The notes under the pieces are model-generated. The model saw only the letters and a list, made by a program, of their open reading frames with translations, was not told the DNA's origin and ran no database searches. Below are positions 1-10,572 of a stretch of DNA of 64,000 nucleotides, one piece after another. Numbering within the stretch: position 1 is the stretch's first letter; every line of letters begins with the position of its first letter. The stretch comes from Paramecium octaurelia (taxonomy: Eukaryota; Ciliophora; Oligohymenophorea; Peniculida; Parameciidae): positions 265,680 through 329,679 of the forward strand of contig CAJJDP010000025.1 of NCBI GenBank assembly GCA_905182995.1, written 5' to 3'. The position numbers and the translations under genes were made by a program.

Positions 1-77
1 AAATTGTCGTTTGTTGTTTTAGTACTATTAATAGAAGTAGAGCAGGATAATTTTTTCTTATTTATCGAACATCCCAT
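1..77 (-). CDS. N-terminus of a possible N-myristoylated protein (cut by window edge)
   Basis: An ATG on the minus strand opens a frame that starts MGCSINKKK and stays open to the window edge, giving about 25 residues. Met-Gly-Cys followed by Ser and a basic cluster is the pattern of N-myristoylated and palmitoylated peripheral membrane proteins such as ciliate calcium-dependent kinases. That role is inference, because no domain is inside the window. The start is chosen because Gly and Cys follow Met directly. Confidence 0.4.
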   Translation of the reverse strand, partial: MGCSINKKKLSCSTSINSTKTTNDN

Positions 78-291
78 TTATTAATATAAAGTATGTATTT
101 TAATTTTAAACATTCATTGATTAATAATATAAAAACATTTATTTCGATTAAAATATTACTTGAATTTAATTATCAACACTTTTTTTCTAATATAAATATA
201 ATATTATGATATATATTTAATTAGTATTATTTAAAACAAAAAAGGTAAGGAATTTCTAAAATAAAGCCAAAATTGATTTTATTCATATTAT

Positions 292-1602
292 TCATTCAAA
301 GGTAGGATCACAGAACAGAACTGTAGGCAATTTAGGCGCTTAAGAACAGTTCTGATAATATTTGATTTATAATAAGAATTCAGTAAATGGGTTTATTAGA
401 TCTTTGTATAATCTATAACTAACATGATCCATATCATCTGCTAAATGCATAATGCATTAACTTGCCTAACAATTTTCTAATTTATATGTAAGAAAATACT
501 GTATAACTCCTGTGCTTAAGTGTATGGAATAATGTTGTCTGCTTTACCATGTAAAATAAAGGTAGGGATCTTAACTTTTTTAATTTGATCTAAATTGTCA
601 AATCTCTATCTGATAAGATATTAGGCCCATGACCCAACATAATCTCTGACAGCAGCCTTTAATGATGTAAATGGAGACATCAAAGCAAGACAGGCTGGCT
701 TGTATTTACTAGCAAGATAGGTGGCTGGTCCACTACCAATGCTTCGACCAAAAATAATGATACGATTTTCGTTATAACCCAATCTTTTGGTAAGATAATT
801 GTAAACATATTCAGCATCTTTCAATATGAATTCAGCATTGGGCTATTCGTTTTTGTACTTACCATATCCGGGGTATTCCATGGCTATGGCTGATACCTAA
901 GGCTAATTATGGGATTAGTACTTGTAAGTTGTCTCTCAGATGAATAAGGAACTTATATGATTAAGTTATATCTTCGCAATTGGCATGGAAATACATTACA
1001 ATGTTGGGAGAATGAATTCTTGAATCTACATACATGCATGGGATATGTCCGAAGATATGATGTGATTCTCTGGAGTTGGATCTTGGAGGGATGGGTTCAT
1101 CTTCTAATAATTTTTCTTTCTTTTTATCAATTAATTCCTTGGGCAATTTAATGAGAGGTTGACTGAAACAGATGCTTTTTTCGTATTTGGTTTTTTTGAT
1201 TGGATAGAAATTGGATGACATCCTACACAATTGAGGCTTTTTGGTTGTAATTTAAATGGATTGCATGTTTAATTTTTACAATTTGGATGAAACATCAGGA
1301 CTTCCCTCGTTAGAATCAAATGAGGGTGAATTAATTTCACTAGTTTATCTTCTTCTCTACCTCTAAGTAAGAGGTTTGCAAGGAAAATTAGGGATGGGTT
1401 ATAATTGAGATTCGCTATTGGAGTTGAATAAATAAAGATTACGTGGGTTCTTCATTAAAGAAATGCTCATCTTCAAATTCCAATTCACTCTACTTAAAGT
1501 ACATTCCTCGTTTTTTTGTTGTTCTGGGGACGTAATTTTAGAAGGTCGGATAAAGTTTTTTGTACTTGGGAATCCATAATATTTGTCCTTGTTCATGCTC
1601 AT
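292..1602 (-). CDS. ABHD17-like alpha/beta hydrolase (putative depalmitoylase)
   Basis: Two introns of 25 and 23 nt give about 420 residues. The first ~190 are polar and unconserved; the rest is an alpha/beta hydrolase of the ABHD17/FAM108 type. Visible landmarks are the oxyanion-loop region YFHANCEDI (family HGNAEDI), AMEYPGYG, the nucleophile elbow GRSIGSGP (Ser), HGKADNIIPY (Asp) and DDMDHVSY (His), so the triad looks complete. Known ABHD17 enzymes remove palmitate from membrane proteins; the same activity here is inference. The usual Cys-rich N-terminus is not obvious. In-frame TAA/TAG codons encode Gln and the stop is TGA. It is divergent from the next gene with only 67 bp between starts. 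Confidence 0.85.
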
Positions 1603-1669
1603 TGGATATTTGCTTTGGAGCAGGGAAAAAAATGAAGTCTAGGTCCATTAATTAATATTATTGTAATTA
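1603..1669. promoter_or_regulatory. 67-bp shared divergent upstream region
   Basis: This is the whole space between the start codons of the minus-strand hydrolase and the plus-strand hypothetical gene. Promoters and 5' leaders of both genes must fit here or overlap the coding sequence. No motif is recognised. Confidence 0.4.
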
Positions 1670-2326
1670 ATGAATAAAGAGAGTGAGAAATAATTAAATG
1701 AGAAAGGAGCAACCAAACAATTGCAGAAGATAATTGGAGTAAGAGCACACATCATTACTATAAGTCTAGGCCCATGCCCAATTACATAATGTTTGATGGG
1801 GAAGGCAATTATGGCAGAAAGTAACTGTAAGGTAATTTCCAAAAACGAAGTCTTAGATCACAAGAATTTGAAAGTGTAAATAAATTTGCAATGGAAAGGA
1901 GAGGAGAATGTTGAGGTGTAGAATCAGAATTGTGAAACTGAAAATAAGCAAATCTTACCCAAAATTTTGAATTTAAAAGTTATTTTTATGTATTATCTAA
2001 TAAGAAGTCCTTAGATGTTGAACCAATGAAGACAACAATCAGTATAGGTACTTTAATATTTGACAATTTAAGAACATCAAAAGAGATTTGGTAAATACAG
2101 TCTGAGGTATTTACAAAAAACAAACCCATTTGGCAGCAAGGATGGTTTGGAGGGTGATAAATTTGAAGTAAGCTCAGCGAGATATGGGAAATTCTATACA
2201 AATGAGAGCGACCATAAAAATTTATTACGGGAATTTGATAATAAATACTGCGTCATCCCTGTCTAATAACCTATATTAAAGTATCATAGTTTGAAATCAT
2301 CATTATTCAATAATAAAAATTAATGA
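1670..2326 (+). CDS. Hypothetical protein, about 201 residues
   Basis: A long open frame starts MNKESEKQLNEKG and runs to about 1975. Two introns (26 nt starting GTTATT, 25 nt starting GTACTT, both ending AAG) are then needed to reach a second open block ending at TGA. The spliced length is divisible by three. The protein is hydrophilic with one mildly hydrophobic stretch (IIGVRAHIITISLG) near residue 25. I recognise no family. An alternative without the second intron would end earlier, near 2156. Its stop overlaps the ATG of the next gene. Confidence 0.55.
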
Positions 2327-3177
2327 GAGGATTTATAATACGCTTTGCATTCGCTGAATAAGTCTCCATACAATCTCAGACTTATCTAAAACGATCATAC
2401 AAGGAAGCCACTGTGGAAATGGCCATAAATCCGATCAACCCATATCACCAATGGTTCATCAAAGTAATCTTAAATTTTATATTTTTAGCTTGATGGCAAA
2501 AGTGTCAAGACTCAGCAACGCAACATCTTGGCAGTCCCTTCTCCATAATTGGCTGCCTGCATAGCATCAGAATTCAATCGACAGAAAGAATACTTGAGTT
2601 TCAAACAAATGCCTCTTTTAATGCTTGCTAGAAATGCTATTGATTTAGATTACGATGCAACCAATAGAGAATACATAGAAAAAGCTATTGTTAACCATCT
2701 AGAAAATGATGTTATTCTACATCGTAGAAACTAAAAGTCCCAACTTCTCTAAATTCAGTAACAATAATTGGATCCACAATTAAGATTCTTCAATTCTAAA
2801 TTCGGAATGGACATTTAACCAAATGATGGAGTTCAGATTGGATCACTAAGCCAACAAAATATAGTCAAAATTGAATCCTTAATCAGAGGATTGAATAATT
2901 GGTAATTAGTCAGTCTCAGTTCTCAAGCAGGTATAAAATTAATATTATAATATTAGATAATCTAAAATCTTGTATATTGGCTATATAACTATCCTATGGT
3001 CAAGTTGACTTAGAGAAAGCCTTGTCTCTATGCGATATTGAAAATTAATTTAATAAGAAAGTCATTGAAAACGAGAATCCACAAGAATCGGATAGTGAAG
3101 ATAACATCATTTCCACAAATGTAAAAGCTGCCCAACTCTTCTCATCGCTAATTTATTCCTAAAGTATCCTCTATTGA
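2323..3177 (+). CDS. ATPAF2: ATP synthase F1 assembly factor ATP12 (ATPAF2)
   Basis: Mitochondrial chaperone that binds the F1 alpha subunit during ATP synthase assembly. Two introns (25 and 26 nt) give about 267 residues. The N-terminus (MRGFIIRFAF, then basic residues) resembles a mitochondrial targeting peptide. Family landmarks are present: LDGKSVKTQQRNILAVPS, MPLLMLARNAID, the AIVNHLENDVILHR block, FNSKFGMDI, and the late SYGQVDLEKAL region typical of ATP12. An acidic linker (ENPQESDSEDN) precedes the C-terminus. The start ATG overlaps the stop of the upstream gene in an ATGA arrangement; a start further downstream would lose the targeting peptide. Confidence 0.9.
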
Positions 3178-3242
3178 TATTTTTGTTTATTGTATATAGA
3201 ATGAAATAATTTCATTAAGATTTTTAATTACACAAATAAAAA

Positions 3243-3477
3243 ATGTCAACTAAAATCAATCAGGACTTAAAGGCTTTCGGCTAGAATGTAGATATTGATT
3301 ATGAAACTCTTGTTAAGATTTCTGTATGTGTCTTCCTATCTACTCTTGCAACAGGTGAGGGACCAGGCACTTATTTAAGTGGTAGACTCTTCCTTAAATC
3401 CACTTTAGGCTAAGGCTTATATTAAGGCTCTCTTTAAATGTCAAAAGGAGTCAGGTCTGGTCCCAAATTGCTTGTGA
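3243..3477 (+). CDS. Small hypothetical protein, about 67 residues
   Basis: ATG followed by a frame starting MSTKINQDLKAFG. One 31-nt intron (GTATGT...ACAG) removes a frame conflict and gives a short mixed-charge protein with two Cys near the end. No family recognised. Its last 27 bases overlap the 3' end of the convergent phosphatase gene. Short size and no homology make this tentative, although the intron has proper borders. Confidence 0.45.
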
Positions 3478-4011
3478 TGCATCCATATAACATTCTACAC
3501 TCACAACAATTAATTACGTTTCATAATCGAGTAATTACAGCAAGAACCCTGGGTTTGGTCTTACATATGGTCTTTTTTATTTTAGAAACCTTAGTGCTTG
3601 TTCTACTGTATATTGATAGCTTTTCATGAGATAGGCTAAAACTAGGGTAGCTGATCTTGAGATGCCTGCTGCACAATGAACAAGAACATTTTATTAAGAT
3701 TTCAATGCTTTTTCGATGAATAAGAAAGATCTTTCGAAAACATTACTGATTTGAGAATTCATATTGTCATGAATGTCCAAATAAATTTATTTGTATTTAG
3801 GGCCCATCATGATTTCTAAGTATTGAAACTTATTACTTTCTTCTGTGCAGATGGACAATATGCAATTTACGTTATTGATTTCCAAAATTTCTTAATTATG
3901 TAAGCAATCTAAATTTCCAAGGAATAACTTTCCTCTTTCTTTCTCTGACAACACTAAACTAATTGGTTACTCTCCAGGTAAGGTGTATTTCAGCATATGG
4001 AAACCCTTCAT
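3451..4011 (-). CDS. Dual-specificity protein phosphatase
   Basis: An intronless frame of 186 residues, about the size of a minimal DSP domain. The cysteine phosphatase signature [17 protein letters not shown] is intact: catalytic Cys, P-loop Arg and the trailing Ser/Thr are all present. Upstream lie LFLGNLD and the general-acid region ([10 protein letters not shown], where the Asp is expected), and downstream the [15 protein letters not shown] helix, here [20 protein letters not shown]. It should remove phosphate from phospho-Tyr/Ser/Thr; substrates are unknown. There is no CH2 or other targeting domain. Convergent with the small upstream gene, with a short 3' overlap. Confidence 0.92.
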
Positions 4012-4137
4012 TATAAATAAAATTTATTTAATTATTTGAATGCATTTCCCAATAATAATAAAATATAATTAGTAGTTTAATATCCATAATACTATTGAAG
4101 GAAAGAAATCTAAACATATATAATTTTTATTTTTAAA

Positions 4138-4540
4138 TCAATTTTGACGGTCTTATAAGTCCTTTTATATGCAATAGCACAACCCTAATTTATCGCAAAT
4201 GGCACCTTCGCAATTCAATACGAAACCCTTGCAACAAGGACAATCTTTATATTTTTCAAATAAATCCATCATCTAATCAGGGTCCTCAGGATCGATATCA
4301 ATAATAGCTGGTTGTATTAAGGGAATTCAATACATCTTTTTGTTTTTGAAGTACATTAGCTTCATATTCTTCAATTTCTTTATTAGTAAGCTCCTTTGGA
4401 ATCTATTATTATTCCTGTGGTTTATTACAGAAAGGGCAATTTTAGATGCCGTGAAGATGATAAAAATTAAGTTTGAATTCGATGCAATCAGGAGATGGCT
4501 TTATTTGAGGTTATTGCTAAATTTCCTCTTATTATGACAT
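4138..4540 (-). CDS. Small Cys-rich protein; reading frame not fully resolved
   Basis: The first exon starts MSQQEEIQQQPQ and contains NCPFCNK. A second open block on the same strand encodes IIDIDPEDPDQMMD and then a Cys cluster (DCPCCKG, NCEGAICDK, CYC) before TGA. Paired CxxC motifs suggest zinc binding; no family recognised. The two blocks look like one gene, but the only plausible intron between them (26 nt, minus-strand GTATTG...CCAG, about 4307-4332) leaves the second block out of frame. A 25-nt intron would fit. The cause may be a sequencing indel, a non-canonical intron or a broken gene. Confidence 0.5.
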
Positions 4541-4552
4541 TAAATTAAATAA
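4541..4552. promoter_or_regulatory. 12-bp gap between divergent start codons
   Basis: Only 12 bases separate the ATG of the minus-strand Cys-rich gene from the ATG of the plus-strand nucleoplasmin-like gene. Upstream control elements must overlap the neighbouring coding sequence, or transcripts start within a few bases of the ATG. Confidence 0.35.
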
Positions 4553-5026
4553 ATGATAAAAAGAACATTTTTTGGACTTTCTCTAAGAGACAAACAGAAA
4601 TTTACCTACAAAGAGGAAAATGGTTTGCTCTGTTATACATTTACTTAAATAGTTTTAGTTGGCACAGGCGAAGCAAAGATTTATGGACTTTCTAGCAATA
4701 AGAAGATTTTGATTGCTTCTTTGAAAGGAAAACAAAACTAATGCCAATGCAAATTTATCATGGATGAAAATAACTTTACTCATTTAATATGTCTTGGGGA
4801 TGAATCTACATCAGTCCATGTGTTAGGATATAAGTTAGGAAAATAGGTACAGGAAAAAGAGGAAAATTATTAACAAGAAAATTTGGTGTTCAAAGACGAA
4901 TTTAGAGCATTGTAACCAGTTGAAGAGAGAGAATTAGATTCAGATGAGTTTGAGTTGCTTTCTAAGAAAGATAAAAAAGAATATAAAAAAAAACAAAAGC
5001 AAAAGTAAAAATTAGAAAATTATTGA
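4553..5026 (+). CDS. Nucleoplasmin-like domain protein
   Basis: Intronless frame of 157 residues. Residues 1-95 match the layout of the nucleoplasmin-like fold found in plant HD2 proteins and nuclear FKBPs: FFGLSL at the start, alternating beta strands, then KFIMDENNFTHLICLG and VHVLGYKL, in the place of the family's core and final strands. An acidic stretch follows (EERELDSDEFELL), then a Lys/Gln-rich basic tail (KKDKKEYKKKQKQK). Acidic tract plus basic tail fits a histone or ribosome chaperone acting in the nucleus or nucleolus. Assignment is by pattern only. Confidence 0.6.
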
Positions 5027-5082
5027 GTAATAGTGTTTTGTTGTGATATATTAAAAATTATTAGTTAAATATTTTCTTTGAA

Positions 5083-6683
5083 ATGTTCAAATCAATCTAA
5101 AAATGGAGAATGAGAAATTAGCTGAAACTCTACTTTTTACTGTTATCTCTATTCTCTACATTATTGATTGGGATTATTCTCGTCGTCACTCAGAATATTG
5201 TGTATCAAGAGTTAGTTTAGATTACTTAATAGATATCAACTAAATTGACAGATAATTAAATATCAAATTAGTTTGAAGCACAAATGCATTTGTTTTTTGA
5301 TGTTATTAATAAAAGTACAATATCGAAATATTGAAGATTATCGAGCTCTTGATACAATTGCAAATTTATTTAAATTTGTGTAATCTGAAATGACTTTTGT
5401 GAGCTCTAAAAGTGATTAATGTCCAATAAACTAAACTCAGAACTATAGGAAATCGAATATTTGCTATAATATTTTCAACTAATAGAGTGGATAGGAGTTG
5501 AATTAAATACAATAAAAACATTTATTCTACTATTTGAAACATTAGAGTTTGTTGTAGGAACTGTTGTTGCTTTTTGATCCTGAATAATTTATTATTGGAA
5601 ATTGGTCCATAGGGTACAGCAAGGAATCTTATTTTTCAGCCTACTAGGCTATAGGTTATTATTCTACTTTTGATATTGCTACAAGGCCATTTTATATAAA
5701 TCATATCAAAAAAGCTAATTCATCTCAGTATATTTTTAGTGATGTGTTTTTTAACTTTGAAAAAGAATATAAAGTCACAATTTCAAAAAACCTTACAACA
5801 GACGTAACAGATGGAATTGTAGCCACGTAATTTGAATTTAAAATAATTAAGAAGTTCTTTTAAGAAAATTTCCTAATTCTCAACTAAGATGGACTAATAT
5901 TGATTGGAAATGTATAAATGTATTTTTAACCAAACAGAACTAATGTTTATTTTTTTAATGAAAGTCTGACAGGTTTCAATGAATATGATTGGAACTCTGT
6001 AAAGAATTACATGGATAACAATATTTTAGATTCGAATTGCACAACTACCAATTCTTAATATTTATGTAGATACAATAAAATTACAGAGCTAAATGTTATG
6101 ATATTTGGGAGATTTTTGCGGTTTTCCAATTTAATATTGATTATGTAAAAAAGTGTTTATTTTAAGATTAAAGAATTTAGAGCAGGACAAAGATCTAGAA
6201 AACCAGCTAATTTGGATAAGGGATCAGAAGAACAATCAAATTGCAACATTGCTGATTATTCAATTATCAGCTGCCTTTGGTACTAGTCTAATTGCCATTT
6301 TGATTTTGAGATACATTTGTAGATACATGACGTATCTAGAGAGATTGGCAAATTCACATATTCAAAATAAGCCTGTTGACTTTCAGGTGTATTCATTTCT
6401 AAGAGAAATAAGACAACACCAAAAATCAAGCTCTACAAATATTACACTAAATCTATCGGATTCCTATTACAAATTAATCTCATAATTAACAGCAAGACCG
6501 TTTATAAAGAATGAGGAATGCAAGAATTTTGAATCTTTTCAATTTCCATACTACAAAAAAAAGTTAAATCTATCCAAGTGTAAGATTGATACTTCACAAT
6601 TAAATAATAAGACCGAGAGAATTAAATCAAGTTACAAGGCTCTAATATTGAATCTGTTAAGATAATCATATTAAACTTGTTGA
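5083..6683 (+). CDS. Two-helix membrane protein with large extracytoplasmic sensor-like domain
   Basis: Two 22-nt introns give about 518 residues. A basic N-terminus leads into a first transmembrane helix (LYFLLLSLFSTLLIGIILVV, about residues 17-37). About 330 polar residues with aromatic motifs follow, then a second helix (TLLIIQLSAAFGTSLIAILI) and a short, basic cytoplasmic tail of about 120 residues. This is the layout of Cache/HAMP-type sensors and of ciliate guanylyl-cyclase-like receptors, but no kinase or cyclase domain follows. Function is unknown; a receptor or a subunit partner is possible. Confidence 0.6.
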
Positions 6684-6753
6684 TCCAATATAATACCTAT
6701 TGTTCTCTTTATTTAAATTTAATTAATAATCCACGTATATTAAATTAATTAAA

Positions 6754-9475
6754 ATGGAAAAAAAATAAGGAGCAGTAAAGTAAATAGTATCCTCGAATTG
6801 TGTGTTAATATCTGGACCAATTAATAATGAGACAGGAGTGCCAATGACTAAATTCTTGACTTTGTAAGGAATTCAGGCACCAGAATTCTCATTGACAGAT
6901 AAGGAGAATCCAAAATAAGAGCCCTTTGGATTTTTAGCAAGGGAATTCTTGAGAAAGTAAGTATTAGGATAATAAATTGAATTCACAATTGAACACAAGA
7001 TCAAAGACCAAAATGATAAAGTCATTGGTAGAATCTTTAAAAATGGATAGGATATTGGAGAATTGTAATTAAGAGAAGGATTGGCCTAATTAAGATAATA
7101 AGGAAAGCCAAGTCAGGAATACGAGAATGCATAAAATTTGGCTAAATAGAATGGAAAGGGTATATGGTCAAAGAGAGAGGAATTAGTCAAATATAATAAA
7201 ATTGACTTGAAGGACGTGAAACCTAAATAATATACTTAATGTTTTGTTGAAGATGTACAAGGATTGTTTGTATTTTATGCTTACATCCCAGAATTACAAG
7301 GTTTAGTCAAATGCTCATACGGAGAAGTCTTTATGCCAACCTCAGTTTCATAAGTGTTGTAAAATAGAGCTAAATGGACAATCTAAGAGTTGATCCTTCA
7401 ATAAGAGGTCACCTTGACAGTCCAAGGCCAAGATGAAAAGTTTTAGTCTTTGAGAGTGGATATCAAAAAGAAAGATTTAGATGTAAAGAAAGAACTTGTG
7501 AGTTTGGGATACTTTAGATTATCGCCAAATGCATTTTAATTAATCAACGATCAAAAGAGGTATACAATTAATCAAATTTTAATAGATACAATGAATTGAA
7601 GGAGACTTAAAGTCAAGCTGAAATTAAATTGATTGGAATATGGAAGGATGCCATGAAATAATAACAACAATAATAAGCAGTAGTCTTATAAGGTGGCAAA
7701 TAGACATATTAAGCCAAAATTATTGAAGTCCATTCGGGAGATCAATTGACTGTCATGAACGTCAACAATAGATAATAATCAAGAGTGCTATTGGCATCAA
7801 TCAAGGCTCCAAAATATTCACTAAAGGAAACTTAACCTTTTGGATATGAAGCTAAAGAATTTGTTAGAAAACATGCTATTGGTAAAACAGTTAAAGTGGA
7901 AGTTGAATATGAAAAGAAAATTAAACCAAAAGATATTGAAGGATTGGCTGATGATGATGATAAGAAAAAGTTATAATAAGAATTAAATATGATCTTCGTT
8001 AACATTATATTAACAGAAGATGGCGACTAAAATTTAGCTGCCTTAGTTGTAGGAGCAGGATTTGCAACTGTTCAACCTCCTAGAGGAGATGATGGAGTTT
8101 CTAGATACATTGATGAATTAACAGGAGCTTAAGAAGCAGCAAATAAGGCTAAAAAGGGAGTCCATGGTAAACCAGTTTAATTGCCTAAAACGACTGATTT
8201 ATCTGTTAATCCTAACTTATAAAGATCTAGAGATGCATTTGATTCTTTAAGAACATTAAGAAAACTGTCTGGAGTTGTTGAATTAGTGTTGAATGGATCC
8301 AGATTAAAATTGAGATTCCATGAATAAAACTTTACTTCCATTGTTGTACTTGCTGGAGTCAAATGCTTACCAAACGAGTAAAATCTACCAGAATTCTAAA
8401 AATTCTCAAATATTGCTTTGTAATATGTCAAAGAAAATGCTCTTCAAAGAGATGTCGATATCGAATTGACATCTATCGATAAAAAGGGTATCTTCCACGG
8501 TCATGTCTTCATTGGCAAATAAAGAACCAACTTAGGATTAACACTTCTTGAATTGGGATTAGCAGTTACATTTAACCCAGTTGCTAATAGTCACGCATAT
8601 CAAGCATTATTTGCTGATGCTGAATCAAAGGCTAAATTGAAGAGAGAAGGTTTATGGGATATCAAAGGATTAGATTTAACTATTGTAAAGGGTGATGATG
8701 ATGTGCCTGTTAGATCTGAAATCAAACTATTGAATGGAGAAGTAATTTATAAACTTATCATTTTAGTTGAAAAAACTTGTATTGGTTGAAATCGCAGATA
8801 GCAATACTCTTTACTTCTAAGATCCAACAGATAAATTGTTAGGATAAATTGAAAAGAGTCTTGGATCATTTACAGCTACTGAAGCCAATAAATTGATTCC
8901 ACCATTCAAAAAGGGTTTGCTTTGTATTGCTAAATTCTCTGTTGATGGCAACTGGTATAGAGCTAAAATTACAAGAGAGTTAAAGAATAGATATGAAGTC
9001 TTATTCGTTGATTATGGAAATGTTGATATTGTCTCACAAAATGATATCAGAAAACTTCCTGAAAATTTGGCTGCTTTGCCTCCTTAAGCTATTAGATGTA
9101 GTTTAGCTTATGTCAATGGACCTACGATAAGTCATGAGCTAGGCAACAAAGTATTAATTTTGAGTAATTTTCAAGGTTGGATAATTCATCAGAGACTAAA
9201 TCTTCGAAAAGGAAGTCGTTGTTTCTTTTGAGTATTAGGATGATATTAGCAAAGGAGTCATTGTCTATTTGACCAAAGAGAATCAACCCAATAAATCACT
9301 TAACATTCTTTTGTTAGCATAAGGCTTTGCTAAACTTGATAAAACAGTAAATAAAATGATTTAATATTTGTAGGCTCCTCCTTTACCTTAAAAATTAGAG
9401 GAATGGCTTAAAGCAAGTCAGGAGGCTGAAAATAATAGCAAGGGATTATGGAATTACGATGAGGAAACTGAGTGA
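6754..9475 (+). CDS. SND1: Tudor staphylococcal-nuclease protein (Tudor-SN / SND1)
   Basis: Four introns (26, 25, 25 and 27 nt) give about 872 residues, near the usual ~900. Four tandem SNc (OB-fold nuclease) domains come first; each shows the family strand 'Q-APE' or 'A-IKAPK' (for example QGIQAPEFS, LLASIKAPKYS) followed by a PFG-EA-EF-R block. A Tudor domain follows (FKKGLLCIAKFSVDGNWYRA, then YEVLFVDYGNVD), with the aromatic cage residues visible, and a partial fifth SNc ends in SKGLWNYDEETE. Known roles are RNA binding and decay, splicing and small-RNA pathways. A QQQQQQ linker from TAA codons sits between SNc2 and SNc3. The last 27-nt intron is a multiple of three and lacks TGA, so retention would not break the frame. 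Confidence 0.95.
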
Positions 9476-9507
9476 TGAATTGTATTTTAAAATAATATAA
9501 TAAATTT

Positions 9508-10239
9508 ATGTAAATAACACCTAAAGCTATAACAGCACTTTCTAAATTATTGTCTTAGAATTCCTCCAATAATGTAAGAATTTTATGATTTAGTAAGAAA
9601 TAAAGTTAAAATGATTCAAAGCCCAAATCGAATCAGAATAGTAAGAATTGTAGATCGATTAATAAAAATGAATTCAAAAATTTCATCTCTAAACCATCTT
9701 TATCAAACGAACCCAATTACAGTGTTAAAAATGAATTGATATCTGTGCTCAACAGTAGCAAAGAGAAATCCATCAAATCAACTTTAAAACCTCATCATAG
9801 TCTAAATTATCTTTTATTGTCATAATAACAACTATCTGCGAGAAATAGTTTTCAAAAAAAGAGACCTCCTTAAATTAATGTTGAAGAAAGCACTGACATT
9901 TAGAAGCATCCTTAGAGTGCAAAGAATGTCAATTAAATGAGTCCTTTGCATTATTGTCCTAATTAGAAATCGCAATAATCTTAAAAATCAATCAAATATC
10001 CCAAAGGTATGAATGTATTTAGCTCATTAAATGAAATATTAGGGTAATATGTTCAAAAGAGGAATTATTAAAAATGTAATTTACAATACTTTAATTAGAG
10101 GCTGGAACTGGAGAAGGTACAAAGTTAGTTGTATGCAGATCAGCAAGAAACCAAGAATAAAAATAAGAAAAACAAATATATCTATCCGAAAATAAATAAT
10201 AACAATCTCATTCATAATATTATGATTCATAATAATTGA
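9508..10239 (+). CDS. Low-complexity Asn/Ser/Lys-rich hypothetical protein
   Basis: About 235 residues after removing a 24-nt intron near the start (beginning about 9577). The protein is dominated by Asn, Ser, Lys and Gln, with no hydrophobic core until a short helix-like end (YFNQRLELEKVQSQLYADQQ). It is probably disordered. No family recognised. The opposite strand shows a long hydrophobic open frame, which is the expected antisense image of a polar protein. Confidence 0.55.
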
Positions 10240-10572
10240 ACAAATTATATTTGTATGCAGCTCAAATTTTGAAGGCATACTAAACCAAAGAAATGATTTG
10301 GAAACAATAAAAAAAAAGTTTAAGAAGTGAAATTGTATTTCTAAAACAATTACTATAATAATAATAAGAATAGTAATAAAATCATGAGTGATATTCATTT
10401 TTTTGTAATTTCAATCAAATTTATAATAAATTTACTATTTATAGATATTTATGTTAATGTCATAGAGATCTTCCAATTAAGTATTATAATTGAATTATTA
10501 AATATTATGATCATTATGACGTCAACACATTAAAGAAAAGAAGAAATTATCTTTGATATAACCATTATTTTA
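10240..10572. other. Gene-free stretch upstream of the legumain gene
   Basis: About 330 bases of AT-rich sequence with no frame I can support. It holds one GC-rich word, TGACGTCA-like (tatgacgtcaac near 10515), which resembles a CRE half-palindrome and lies 55 bp before the legumain start. It may act in that promoter; this is only a resemblance. Confidence 0.35.

Noticed and set aside
541..580. Apparent frameshift in the ABHD17-like gene before HGKAD
   Set aside because: A miscount of a T run on first reading; the frame is continuous (IPTFILHGKAD).
1648..2201. Minus-strand frames between 1.65 and 2.2 kb
   Set aside because: The plus strand has a longer continuous frame with an ATG and two usable introns; the minus frames have no homology.
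10081..10398. Minus-strand hydrophobic frame of about 105 residues
   Set aside because: Antisense to a Lys/Asn-rich coding strand; no start context or homology.
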